Origin: Purshia tridentata
Taxonomy: Eukaryota > Streptophyta > Magnoliopsida > Rosales > Rosaceae
Reading direction: 5' to 3'
Assembly (NCBI GenBank): GCA_003254885.1
Contig: QANT01005428.1
Span: 28,065-92,064, forward strand
DNA: 64,000 bases
Notes under the pieces: generated by a model
The model's input: only the letters and a program-made list of their open reading frames with translations
Told to the model about the DNA's origin: nothing
Databases searched by the model: none
Shown here: piece after piece, positions 1 through 11,802 of the stretch
How the letters are laid out: every line of letters begins with the position of its first letter
Numbering within the stretch: the first letter of the stretch is position 1
Translations under genes and position numbers: made by a program

Positions 1-493
1 GGGAGCTATTAAATCACACACACACACAAAAAAGTCATTAACTATTGAACTTCTCATTTCCTATTCTAATCCATTTTCCATCAAATTTTCAGCAAGCATA
101 CACTTCATATACTAAAAAGAAAACTGAATTGTATCGAAAACTTGATAAATAAATTCTTGAATAAACAGTCACTAACCACTATCTCGAATTTTCCGACTTT
201 TGCGGTGGTTACATGCAGCGCCGGCGGCAATCCCATGCTCGAATGCAAAGCGTCGCCGTTTATGTCTGCCCAATTCAAACAAATCATCCACAACGAACTA
301 GTAAAATCCTCACAATGAACCCTAATTGGAGGGAATAATTAAGTAATCACCAAAATCAATCAAGCTACTCGCGGAACTTACCCAAATTAGAAAGCTGTAC
401 GGTCCGTCCCTGCAACTTGAATTGGTCTCTGGAGAAGGATTTCAACCAGTACTTGAGGGTGTACTCCAACGCCCGAGCCAATATGGACTCCAT
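1..493 (-). CDS. Chorein (VPS13) N-terminal-type protein, 5' end only; gene runs off the left edge
   Basis: Two exons are visible on the minus strand. Exon 1 (493-382) starts MESILARALEYTLKYWLKSF and ends at a strong GTAAGT donor. Exon 2 (265-177) follows a GCAG acceptor, joins in phase as LSNL-DINGDALHSSMGLPPAL, and most likely ends at a GTTAGT donor; a few codons either way are possible there. The start is preceded in frame by no better ATG. The extreme N-terminus, with tryptophan and basic residues followed by a QLxNLDIN segment, is typical of chorein N-terminal proteins, which bridge membranes and move lipids (VPS13, ATG2 and UHRF1BP1-like families). The plant single-chorein protein related to At3g20720 is the closest match I recall. 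Only about 67 residues are in the window, so the rest of the domain cannot be checked. Confidence 0.8.
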
Positions 494-787
494 TGCTGAG
501 AATGCTGAGGCAGGCAGGTACCTTCCTTCCAGTAACTTCTAGAGTGTCCCTCGTGAATTCGGAGCTCAGGCGGGTCAGCGGATCTACGCGATCCGAAATG
601 CGGGAATCCCAACCGGGGTCGGATCGAGCATTTGGGGTCTGCGAAATGAATTCCGAGTTGCTGTGTTGTGACGCCCGAGTGGAATTTCTTTCTTCTGTCT
701 TGGCTTTGTGTCTCTTCTTTTTATTTTTAGGTGGGAATCTCAGAACAGTGGGGTGAAGTGAAAGAGGCGGGGATGGGTTGGCAGTTG

Positions 788-826
788 GCACGTGCGCGGG
801 AGAGGGGACCTACGTGTGCCACGTGA
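788..826. promoter_or_regulatory. Pair of G-box (CACGTG) elements upstream of the chorein gene
   Basis: Two perfect CACGTG palindromes lie at 789-794 and 820-825, about 300 bases upstream of the chorein-gene ATG. The second sits in a GCCACGTGAC context that resembles a G-box/ABRE core. Such sites bind bZIP and bHLH factors. The local sequence is GC-richer than the spacer around it, which fits a proximal promoter. Function is inferred from motif and position only. Confidence 0.45.
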
Positions 827-1991
827 CGGGTCGGATTTGTGTGCATCGGATCTGGGGATGTGGTTTCGCGTCAGAGATGGGCAGAGCCCGCACAGCAGTG
901 GATTTGTCGGCGTGTTTGGAAAAAGTGTAATTTCTAACCTCGGCTAGTGTTTGGGTCCGGTTTTGTTTACCAATTTTTTTGGGTAACAGGTTTTTTTACC
1001 ATTTTGAAGTATGCAACATAACATGATGCTTATTTCCTTTCAAAAAAAACATGATACTTATTGTTTCATATCAACAAACAAAAATCATGTAACCTATTTC
1101 ATAAATTCATTTAGGGGTGGGCATCAAACCATATGAGCCAATGAAACCTTCACCGACCACCATAAACATGACAAATTACCGTTCGTCACCATATACCGCT
1201 TGCCAAGCTTTAACCTGTCCAATCTGATCAGTCACGGGCCGATTTCAATCCGGACCTTCGACCAACCTGTCACCACTTGCCCGACAACTTCTTTCTCTAT
1301 GTTTTGCTCCCATAATGTCATTGTCTTGTAGATGTGACCATTGTTGCAGTCTTGTAGGTGGCTCCTTGAAGGTAGGAGGTGAAGTTGCTTCAGAGGAGGA
1401 GACTAAGATGATAGAAAGAGGAAGAGAGTCTACAGGTCAACGGTGGCTCCTTGTGGTCAACGTTGACCTAGATGAGAGTGTGAAGGTCTTGGAAAGTGTT
1501 GGCAGCTAGGGGTGGGCGCTGGGCGGGGTGGGTCGGGTGGGAGCTCAACAAAGAAGTGATCGACACCAAATTATTCTCATTAAAATTGGCAGCTTAGAAT
1601 TCTCGTCAGTTTGAAGGAAAAAGTCTAGCATGTGGGGTGAGGTCTATTCATGTTTTTGGTTCTGATTCAACATAGTTCTTCACTTTCTATTATCACATTT
1701 TGTATATTATTTGAGAAATCAATGAGAGAATTTAGCTTTAAATCTCTTCTGAATATTTGAAAGAAAAATGATCACTCTATGTTTATCATGACACCTTGAA
1801 TGACCCCAATATGTCAAACTGGTAATTAGTTTTAGATGGTTACAGCTTCCTTTCCTTACCTTGATTATCTTTGTTTTATAGTACACTACATGTTCTGCCT
1901 CTCTTAAAAAAAAAAAAATTAGAAACCAGAAAAACATAGGTCAAAACACAAGCAGGCCATGAAAGCAAAACTAACATAAAAAAAAAAACTT

Positions 1992-2126
1992 AAGAAGACC
2001 CAGCGTGAAAAGCTAGAGAGAAAATTAAGGAGAAATGTTCCAATTGCAGCTCTCCGAACCACCATTGAGGTTGTTCTTATGCTGAAAGTGAAACGAGTGA
2101 GCAAGTTTCATACCTTCAACCTCTAA
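1992..2126 (+). pseudogene. Coding-like remnant of unknown origin
   Basis: An open stretch of 44 codons ending in TAA reads KKTQREKLERKL, then RRNVPIAALRTT, then IEVVLMLKVKRVSKFHTFNL. The charged helix followed by a hydrophobic beta-like run looks like a real protein C-terminus rather than noise. There is no ATG, and upstream codons are soon interrupted by stops and an A-rich run. I do not recognise the family. It could be a decayed exon or a fragment captured by a transposon. It could also be chance, since the opposite strand is open over the same bases. Confidence 0.25.
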
Positions 2127-2214
2127 ACCAGCCATGGAAGACGCACAATATATCCCAAGTTCCATCAACACTAATTTTGACAAAAGGAAAAGGATGAAAT
2201 GTTTAATTACTATC

Positions 2215-2425
2215 CTGTTGAGCAGCTCTGTACATTTGTAATTAAATTGTAATTTAGTTGAAGATCGATCATGGTTTGCGGTAATAATTGTGGAGTTGTA
2301 CATACGACACACATTTAGTTGTCATGTAATTTTTAAGAGATATTTGTAATTAACATTGACTTTTATTATTCAAAAATTTTTGGAGTTATTTGAGAATATC
2401 ATGATTGAAGGAGATGAATTATAGA
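2215..2425. repeat. Dispersed repeat copy A, related to a segment of ATG18 intron 1
   Basis: This segment aligns by eye with 5965-6212 in the same orientation. Shared landmarks in order are CTCTGTACAT, GTAATTTAGTTGAAGATC / GTAATTTAATTGAAGATC, a TGTGG(A/G)GTTGT block, a CATTGAC(T/C)TTTATT block, and TGGAGTT then GAAGGAG(A/G)TGA(A/T)TTATA. Indels separate the blocks. It could be an old duplication or two members of an unnamed transposon family. Confidence 0.5.
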
Positions 2426-4192
2426 ATATTGAAACACCTCGGGAGAAATTGAAATGGAACCTCATGCTTGACCTCCAAGAAAAGTTGCTTGCAAAAAAAG
2501 CCGTACAAAAACATCATCGGATTCCCTTTTCTTCCCAAGTCTACTCTTACCCAATTGGGCCAATTAATCTAATACAATACTTCAAGCTCACAAAAAAAAA
2601 AAAAAAGGTAAAAATCTTCCTTCTAACAAATACCAGTCCACATTAATGGTATTCACACTTTACAGAAAGTCGTGGCTGCTAAGTGCTACAGCTAACAAAG
2701 CCTATTTATTTTCTCTTTATCTCTTTCTTTTGTTTTTGTTTTTGTTTCTATGAACAAACACAAAAGAGTTTATGTTTTCAATGTTGCATTGCATATGAAG
2801 GGTAAACCTGAATTCAATGATTTGCTTACCGTGGATGAAAAAAAGACCGCCACAAGTAAGATTAACAATGCCAATTCATTGAAGAGGTCAAATCCCTTTT
2901 GAGTATGAAGGCACCTTATCTTCCTTGCACACAAGGGTGAGACATATGATCCAAGTTGTGGTGTCATGTTTTTACATATGTTATAAAAATACTATAATTG
3001 TTGGATTGAATTTGAACCCACCTAGAATATAATCTAATTAAATATATATTAGAATTATTTACACATATATGATTCAATTAAACATATATAAAACTTGTGT
3101 AAACAGAATTTGATATATATAATAGTCTTTTTATTATATAATGAGACTTGAAAGACAGTAATAATGAGTATATATAGCCGTGACATGAAAATTTTACTCC
3201 TATACAAATATTCTTATAGATGGAGTACGAAAAAGGAAATCTTAGGAAAAATGAAAAAAAAAAAGGAAAAAATAAAGAACTCCAAGGTGAAAACATTTTG
3301 ACAACAGTGAGAAAAGGAGGCTAAAACGTGTAGGGGAGTTGTTTGAAGAAGTCTAGGTGGAGTTGTTTTGGTTCAACTACGTGAAGTAGTCCCCAAACCA
3401 AGGCAAACCCAAACTTTGAAAATATTTACAAGGAAGCATTAGCAGATAGATGCGTAAACGAATAGTCTTTTAATTTAATTTTGTTTCCCAAACCAAAACA
3501 AAAACAAAAACAAACAAAAAAAAAAACATTGCCATTATCCAATCTCTTTTCTCTCTCTCTACAACTTTCTCTATCGTCAGATCTCTCCCGGTTTTCTGGA
3601 TAATTCTTGGCGGTTTTCCTTCAGGGAACCCTAGAACATCCCTCCTCCGATCCTCTGTACAATACTCGAATTTCATAATTCTACCATTTTTTTATTTCCA
3701 AAATTGGAAAATCCCAATTTTTTTATTTTTGTAAATTTTTAAAATTTTTTCATTGCAGAAGTATAAGAAAGATTATCCTTGAGAAAAGATTGTATATTTT
3801 TGACTGGTTTAGATTTTGGCTTCTGGGTATTGAAGATAAGACTTTGGGATTTTGTTTTTTTCTGGAGGCAGTTGCACAGTTCTAATTGCTTTCTTTGTTT
3901 TTATTGACAAAACGACGTGAAATCAGAGGCCAAGGGGTTGTGGTTTCTCATTTATTGTGATTTGGGGTTGGTTTTGAGTTTTGGGTGTTTGTGAAATTTG
4001 GATGCTTTTGGTGTGTAACAAGGAGATGGAGACACTTGGTACCTAAAGCTTGTGAATTTGGGGCTGTTTCTTATTTGGGTAGGTCTTAGTTCAAAGAGAA
4101 ACAGCTCTGGGGTTATGATTAAGGCAGTTTTTGAAGAATCAGAAGCTTTTGTGATCTGGTTATTCACTATTTTGATATCTCTGGTTCTGGGG

Positions 4193-7100
4193 ATGAGGAA
4201 TGATGGTGGCCAAAAGCAGCAGGTTGGTGTTCCGCGCCCGGCTCGGACCAACGGTTTCATTCCAAACTCATTTCGTGCCATTTCGAGCTATTTGAGAATC
4301 GTTTCGTCCGGTGCTTCAACTGTTGCACGGTCCGCAGCATCGGTAGCATCGTCTATTGTGGATAGGGATGATGATAGCAAGCATGATCAGGTATGAGGTC
4401 CAGTATTTTGGTTTTTGTGTAGTGGAAAATGTGATTGTTAGTGATATTTTAGTTGCAATTGGAGAGAGATTGAAAATTGTAGCAAGTCCATAAAGAAGTG
4501 GTTTAGAAGTGTATAATTCAGTTCAGTTCATTTATTGTGTATAGCTGTAAGTATTTATTTGCATGATGGTATATCTAATTTAGATGTTGCTAAAGAATCA
4601 GTTAAACGCTGTAATTAGGTAAAGCTAGGAAATAAAGGCTGGATTCAGCGTAAATTGGTGACTTTTATAAGGGCAAACTTTAAATGCAGATTAATATGTA
4701 GAGAATTTCAGTTGCCAAAATTTTCAGTTATGGATATTTAGTTAGAATATATTGCATAACTTTGAACCAGGAAAGAGAACACAAATGCTTTGTGTGGATG
4801 ATGAAAATTGTTATGGGTAGGTTGATACGTGAAGGAATTATTGATCATTATATATAATTAGGACAGTATGAGTGTTTATGCTAGTTGTTGAAAGCAGTAG
4901 TTGCAACTTTAGGAAAGGTGACTATAGTGGTCGAGGTTGTTATGCATGCATGCATGTTCCACAAGATTTGATTCTTTTTTAGGAATATTGGTGTCTTCAT
5001 GTCAGTCATACAGGTGAATCTAGTAGATTAGTGTGTAAGGAGACGCTCCATGTGTGTGTCTGAAAGTGGCAGTTTGTGGTCATAGGTAGTTCATTTGGTT
5101 ATTGGCAACGGGATATTGTGATTTTTTGCTTGTCTTTAATGTCAGATAGCGTAGGAGCTCTTACACTATTCAGCTTAGTAATTGAGAGCCTACACGTGTT
5201 TATTTCAATTCAATATTTGGATGTACATAACATTATTGACTGCATTGTAAAGTACTTTTGTCGGATATGTGGTCGATATTCCACGTGTTTTGGTTTAAGC
5301 TCTTTTATTGCAATTAAGTACACTGATTTGGAAAGATTTGGCTAAAACTGTTGATGTTACATTGTGCGAAAAAATAATAGTTTTGATCCGCCCCCCAAAA
5401 AAGGAAATTTAGTTTAGTTCCTTAGAAATGATTACCCTAATGTGGGTTATCATGTTGTTGTTAAGGTAAATAAGTCCTACCTCATATGAGGCTGGGAACC
5501 TCGGCTGTGTAAAACTATTTAGAGTGAGGTATACTTAATGAAGTTTGTTTTAAGTGTGCATCCTAATTTCCAAATTGAATAGAAAAACATATGGTCAAGC
5601 ACTTAGTTATGGGTTCATTGTTAGATAGGTGGGTTAGGAGGTTTTCATCTGATGTGTGACTTGGATGCTATGGGGATTAGAGACTACACGTGCTGGTTAA
5701 CTTGAGTTTGACCTCTATATTGGTATGAAGGAGTTGCTTCCTTGCTTTTTTGGAGCTAGAAATTACTTCAGGCATGGAAAAAAGAGGGTTTGGATTGTAT
5801 GTATGCCAGTTGAGGTATCCAAAATACAATCACAATCGAGTCTAGTTTGACTTGGCGCATGCATCATGTGCCTTGTGAGTTCTTGTTTTTGAATCTGAAT
5901 GAGGTTGGCTTTAAATGAAATTTTTACTTTCCTTAGCACATTGTTGAAGAATTTGGATATTATGTGATGATCAACTCTGTACATCCAAAAACACTCGTAA
6001 TTTAATTGAAGATCATGGTTTTCCAGGATCCAACTAGTGGCATGCTTTTTCGCTTAATGTATGAAGTGTGGGGTTGTGCAACACATGTGGTGTGACATTA
6101 TAGTTTTCGTGTAGTTTCTAAAAGATATTTTGCAACTATCATTGACCTTTATTGTTTAGAAATCAGTGGAGTTCTTGGGAAGTATAATGAAGGAGGTGAT
6201 TTATACAATTGTTACTTGGTGCTTCTGAACACTAACTTTGTTGAGTGATTGGAAAAGTTAGCTTGCTATATTTGTTTGGATTTTGTTAAAAGTCGTAAAA
6301 CCGTAAAAGGATATTTGGTTGAGAATGTTGGCCATTCAATGTAGATGCACAAATACATATTTGCCATTCTTGCATTCATGTTTCTCAGTTAAGTTTTTCC
6401 TTCTCTTTTTTCTTTTCCTTTTCTTTTTGTGTGTCTTTATTTGATTTTCTTAAAATTATATATGGCAAAATAATTGGTGTCAATTGTGCACATTCAGATT
6501 TATAATCCTAATATTGTTGTTTTCTGTAAATTTCCTCCTTTTGTTTTAAACTTGGTTTTGTTTTATTTTTTCTGTATTTGATATTGTCATTGGACATTAT
6601 GCTACTACTGTCTTTCTTCTGTTGATAAGTACTTGATGTTAAGATATTTGTTTTTTATGGAGTTCTTTAAAGTAATAGAGAATGGAGTTAACTTCTCATA
6701 TTCCTTTTGTGAAAAATAAAGGTGAACTGGGCTGGGTTTGACCAGTTAGAGGGTGAGGGAAATGTCATTCGGCAAGTTCTCCTGCTGGGTTACCTCTCTG
6801 GTTTCCAGGTTTGGGATGTTGAAGAAGCAGATAATGTCCGTGACCTGGTATCCAGACATGATGGTCCTATCTCATTTATGCAAATGTTACCTAAACCAAT
6901 AGCATCAAAGAGATCGGCAGACAAGTTTGCAGAAAGCCGTCCATTGCTGGTAGTTTGTGCTGATGGGTCCATTTCTGTTGGTAATAACATACAGGATGAG
7001 ATTTCCACTCCTCGTAATGGTACTATTGACACAGTGAACAGCAGTTTTGTGCCTACTGTTGTTCGGTTTTATTCCTTGAAATCTCAATCTTATGTTCATG

Positions 7101-10028
7101 TTCTAAAGTTCCGATCAGTTGTTTATTCTGTAAAGTGCAGTTCTCGAGTTGTTGCTATTTCTCAAGCAGCTCAGGTATACCTGTGTATGTAAAGTTTCTC
7201 CAATATTTCTTAGCTTCTGCTTAACCAGTGTTTGAGTATGTAGTGTCTTGTGTATTGCAGATACACTGTTTTGATGCCACGACATTAGAGAGGGAATATA
7301 CAATTCTTACCAATCCTATAGTTACGGGATTTCCTGGTTCTGGAGGTATAGGTTGTGGACCTCTTGCAGTAGGCAAGAGATGGTTGGCTTATAGTGGAAG
7401 TCCTGTTGCAGGATCCAATTCCGGGCGTGTCAATCCACAGCATCTGACTCCGTCTGCAAGTTTTTCTGGGTTTCCTTCTAATGGGAGCCTGGTTGCTCAC
7501 TATGCAAAAGAGTCAAGCAAGCAACTAGCTGCTGGGATTGTAACCCTGGGAGACATGGGATATAAGAAGCTGTCCCGCTACTGCTCTGAGCTTATACCTG
7601 ATAGTAATACTTCTCCTCAATCAGGGAATCCTGGCTGGAAAGGCAATGGAAATGTTAATGGCCAGTACACAGACACAGATATTGTTGGAATGGTACATAT
7701 TGTTCATCTCAGTTCTGTTTCCATTCGAAGCTATAATTTTTTTTTTACTTGGATTTGACTGCTGTTGATATATTATGTGAATGAGTAAATGCATTCACTT
7801 GCTGAATAGAAACTGTTTGGAAAATGTTCTTATACTAACTAATACTATGAAGTCTACCATTTATTTCATGGAATGATATTCTTGTTGGTAGCATGGTAAT
7901 ACTCATCATGTGCATGACTTAATTATTGTCGTTTCTACCAATTCATTTTTTTAAAAAAAAATTTTCTTAGAAGGGTTAGTGATACCCTTCTGATCCTTTC
8001 ATATTCAATTATTTGGGTTCCATGTGCTTATTATGTTGTTTGGTTTGTCAGGTCATTGTCAGAGATATTGTCAGTAAAGTTGTTATTGCACAATTCAGGG
8101 CGCACAGGAGTCCTATTTCTGCATTATGCTTTGATCCTAGTGGCACCCTTTTAGTGACTGCTTCGGTTCAGGGGCATAACATCAATGTTTTTAAAATAAT
8201 GCCTGGATCCCCTGGAAGCTCCTCTTCAACTGATGCTGGCACATCTTATGTACATCTTTACAGATTACAACGTGGATTTACCAATGCAGTAAGAGCTGTG
8301 TTCTTGTTTCGTCTTTCCTTCTTGGAAATGCCATTGTAGCAGCAATCACTTGTTTGATATTAAATTTTTTTTCATTCCTTTTTGTCTTTTTCCAGATCAT
8401 ACAGGACATCAGTTTTAGTGACGACAGCAACTGGATTATGGTTAGTTCCTCCAGGGGGACAAGCCATCTATTTGCTATAAATCCTTGGGGAGGATTAAAT
8501 CTTCCCACTGCTGATGCTAGTTTTACTACCAAAAATACTGGATTGGGTGTCACAACTAGATCGGCAGTTCGTTGGCCAACTAATTCAGGTTTGCAAATGC
8601 CTAATCAGTCAAGCCTCTGTTCAGCTGGTCCCCCAGTTACACTTTCTGTTGTTAGTCGAATAAGAAACGGGAATAATAGTTGGAGAGGCACTGTAAGTGG
8701 TGCTGCAGCAGCTGCGACAGGCAAGATGAGTTCCCTTTCTGGGGCAATTGCTTCTTCTTTCCACAATTGCAAAGGCAATGCTTCGTATGTGGATTGCAGC
8801 TCTTCGAAGGCTAAGTACCACCTTTTGGTTTTTTCTCCTTCTGGTTGCATGATACAATATGCATTGCGAGTATCAAATGGTCTAGATTCTGCAACTGTGA
8901 CTGGGTTGAACACTGCTTATGAGTCAGGTCCGGAGTGCGATGCAAGATTAGTAGTCGAAGCTATCCAAAAGTGGAATGTATGTCAAAAACAAAACCTAAG
9001 AGAACGAGAGGATAACACTGACATATATGGCGAGAATGGAAATCTAGACAATAATAAGATATATCCTGAAGAAATGAAGAAGGGAAACACCGTTCATCCT
9101 GAAGCTTGCGGTACTGTCACGAAAGCAAAGATCAGCCATGAGGAAAAACATCATTTATATATTTCAGAAGCTGAACTGCAGATGCATGAAGCTCGGAGTC
9201 CACTGTGGGCAAAACCTGAGGTATTTCTTTTGAGCATTGGACAATCCAAAAATGTGATTATGCATGCCTTTCATACAAATTTTTCAGTTTGCTGTTTGAC
9301 ATGCACTTGCTCTTGTAAAATTGTTGGCCAGATATACTTTCAGTCGATGATGGTGGAAGGTGTTGAAATGGATGATGAAACAACTCAGGGAGGGGAAATT
9401 GAGGTTGAAAGGATTCCGACTCGTATGATTGAAGCAAGGTCAAGAGATTTGGTCCCAGTTTTTGATTATCTTCAAACTCCCATATTCCACCAAACAAGGT
9501 GAGCTGAAGTTGTATGCATCGATTTATTTACCAGCTCCTGGTGATGCAATTGTTTCTTATATATCACATGCTCTTTGTAATATCTTTTTGTTAAGTTGCC
9601 TCTTTCATGCACAACAGCGAGAGATTGTATTATGCATATGATTCCATCTTCTCTTATGCAGGGTTGCTGCTGTAGATAACAATATTAGTGGGCAACTTCT
9701 GCATCAGAGGTCTGGGATATCTGAAAATGGCAGGCTTTCATGCAGAAGCAGCTCAAGCTCTCTTGACACCATGACTGACAGTGGTGCTGGAGTGGTACAA
9801 CTTCACAAGGGCATTGAAGAAACTGGGCAGGGTGGTCCTCAGATGCCAATAGAAAGCAAGGGACTTGTAAATAACAATGACAGCCCAAAGACAGAGACTC
9901 AGTTTGAGACTGTAAATAATAGAGAGAGCAGCTTAGGAATGGAGGGTCAACTCAAGTTTGTAAATAGTAACATAGAAGACCTGGGTATGGAGAATCTTTT
10001 TGGAGACGAAGGTGATGATCTTGATTAG
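4193..10028 (+). CDS. ATG18F: Autophagy-related protein 18 of the f/g/h type (WD40 + BCAS3 domain)
   Basis: Seven exons (4193-4390, 6722-7174, 7261-7692, 8052-8288, 8396-9220, 9332-9498, 9662-10028) give an 892-aa protein. The start MRNDGG is the family start; the frame is open further upstream, but those residues are not family-like. PROPPINs bind phosphoinositides on forming autophagosomes. Seen: a conserved N-terminus (GFIPNSFRAISSYLRIVSSG), WD40-like blades, LQRG at about 433-436 where yeast Atg18 has FRRG, then a BCAS3-type region (GPPVTLSVVSRIRN, WRGTVSGAAAAATGK) and a long acidic tail ending EGDDLD. Intron 1 is 2.3 kb and carries a dispersed repeat. A GTACGT donor right after the stop suggests a spliced 3' UTR reaching about 10.8 kb. 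The f assignment rests on gene order next to GAUT12/ILR3; by sequence alone g or h is possible. Confidence 0.93.
5965..6212. repeat. Dispersed repeat copy B inside ATG18 intron 1
   Basis: This is the partner of the segment at 2215-2425, about 3.7 kb away in the same orientation, with block-wise similarity and several indels. It lies wholly inside the long first intron, so it does not touch the coding sequence. Confidence 0.5.
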
Positions 10029-11335
10029 AGGTACGTCTATCTTACTGGTGTATATGTGTTTGTGGGATATAAATAATGTGCTTACTGAAGTTCTGGATAA
10101 GGATTTAGATTGGGGATCTTGTGGAAATGTCTTCACCAAATGAAGTGAGTATGATTACATAGCTAGTGGGATGCTTCAAAGGAGACATCATAGTTGTTTG
10201 AACTTAGTGACCTGTGGTGTACAAGCATGACGCCCTAGGCATGACATTCGTTCTCTCCAACTTGTTATTCATTTGTTCTTGATAAATCTTATATGCTGCA
10301 AGATGCCAATGCTTTACATATATTCTGAATTTATGTATGTGAGATAAACAAAATATACGCTATTAAATTTTCGTATATAATTTGAGCGAACACTTGGTTT
10401 TTCATTGGGGTCATAAGTATGATTATAACTTCTATTGCTTGTAGATCTAGGGTGGGGTCTCTAGTTATGCATCTACAGAAACACTGATTTCCATTCTTCA
10501 CATTACTTTTATCTTGCCAAATTATGGCCATATTATTCCATTTGTATGCTTTCATGTAGTAGTGTTTTAAGTTGCTCTTTGTTTTTATTTGTCTCAGGTG
10601 TGCAGATATTCTTTGATTCTCCTGGGAGGTTAACACTGTTAATACTATGGGGTGGTCTGTAGAGAGGCATAAGCAATAGGGAGGGGGATTTACTGATGTG
10701 GAATTGTGGATACTATGATGTTGGGGGAATTTCATCTTTCTGTTGACTTTGTAAATAAATGACCATAAATTTCCAATAATCAGTTATAATATGTAAATAA
10801 TAGCATTACGTTCATACTTCTTCTCGATCTCTCTTTTTATTCTATTATGCTTTAAATTTTCCTGTTGCCATTCTTGTTCGTTTTAGTTCTGGTTTGCAAA
10901 GAGGTCAGAACTCTCTGCTTCCTCAAGGTTGTGCTTTAAAAATTCTCTAAAGTCCAGGTCTCTAACTTTAAGTAAAAACTTTGAACAATGTTGGAACCCT
11001 TTAGCCCCTGATGGGGATTTGTTATAATTTGGACTATGGACTGGTTTTACAATTGGACAGTGTTATTTAACCAACGTTTTATTTCCATCTTACATGACCT
11101 TCTCAGTTCTCACATTGGGTTTTATCATATTGTCGTCTTTTTAATGCAATGATGTGATGTGCTACATCCATTGAGAAAAGAAAGTTGGAAATCTCTCAAA
11201 TACCAAGTTTCAATGACTTGAATGAAGAAAACTGACGGTTCTTATCAATTTTTGTTTCATTCAAAAACTCTTATGGGGTAGCACAAGTTCTACAACGACA
11301 TTTATTTAGTTTTTTCTCTACAAAACTCATAAAAT
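10029..11335. other. ATG18 3' region and spacer
   Basis: A GTACGT donor follows the ATG18 stop, and a TTGTCTCAG acceptor near 10,600 would complete a 3'-UTR intron. AATAAA-like signals occur between 10,750 and 10,800, so the transcript probably ends there. From about 10,800 to 11,335 I see nothing beyond AT-rich spacer. Confidence 0.5.
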
Positions 11336-11802
11336 TCAATAATTAAATGTATAAAATCCTCCTCGTTGCTGTTCATCTGTTTTAGCTTCTGGGAAACTGG
11401 CAGCTTTAATTATCAGTGCTTCTACCTCCCTGAGCAACCTTGCCACTTCACTACTGGCTCTACACCGCTTTCTGCAATCTAATAAACATCCACAACGTTT
11501 CTTCTTCTTCTTGTTGACAACCATACCTGCTTGCATCAAACTCACTTTGCGTTCAAGCTCTTCTACTTCTCTAAGCCATAATTCTTCTACTTGTGTAAGT
11601 GCTTTTCCATCTTTCTGATCAGCTGATACCAACTATTGCTGGAAACCATTCCCAACCTCCATGAGATTTTTCATCTCCTTCTCTAAATCGTCTAGGTTCT
11701 TTTGGAATCTGACTTTGTTCATGATACCAGAACATGTACAGCAACGAAAGTATGGGACAGTTTGTCCCATACTGAAGCAAATATTGAAATCACAATATCC
11801 AT
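11336..11802 (-). pseudogene. NLR relic: coiled-coil domain only, frameshifted and with a premature stop
   Basis: Reading down from the ATG at 11802 gives MDIVISIFASVWDKLSH. One base then appears to be missing near 11,753; the shifted frame continues YFRCCTCSGIMNKV, then RFQKNLDDLEKEMKNLMEV. A TAG interrupts after GNGFQQ, and the frame resumes in the open stretch 11632-11336 (EELWLREVEELERKVSLMQ, CGCLLDCRKRCRASSEVARL, LREVEALIIKAASF). This is the N-terminal layout of RPS2/RPS5-like CC-NB-LRR proteins, including the cysteine-rich CGCL..C patch. It ends before any P-loop, so no NB-ARC or LRR part remains. It lies about 1.1 kb downstream of the full NLR on the same strand and is probably a truncated tandem duplicate. 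Confidence 0.75.

Larger units (their letters stand above)
494..4192. other. Spacer between chorein and ATG18 genes: promoters, hAT-like ends, repeat copy, coding-like remnant
   Basis: No intact gene is seen. The stretch holds the chorein promoter (about 500-900), two TAGGGGTGGGC hAT-like termini (1112 and 1507), a short coding-like remnant (1992-2126) and one copy of a sequence also present in the ATG18 first intron (2215-2425). The last 650 bases (from about 3,540, beginning with a CTCTCT pyrimidine run) look like the ATG18 5' untranslated leader. Confidence 0.6.

Noticed and set aside
11747-11770. Inverted repeat TATGGGACA/TGTCCCATA as a hairpin or regulatory palindrome
   Set aside because: It lies within the decayed NLR coding sequence and is explained by its codons; no microRNA-like foldback extends beyond it.
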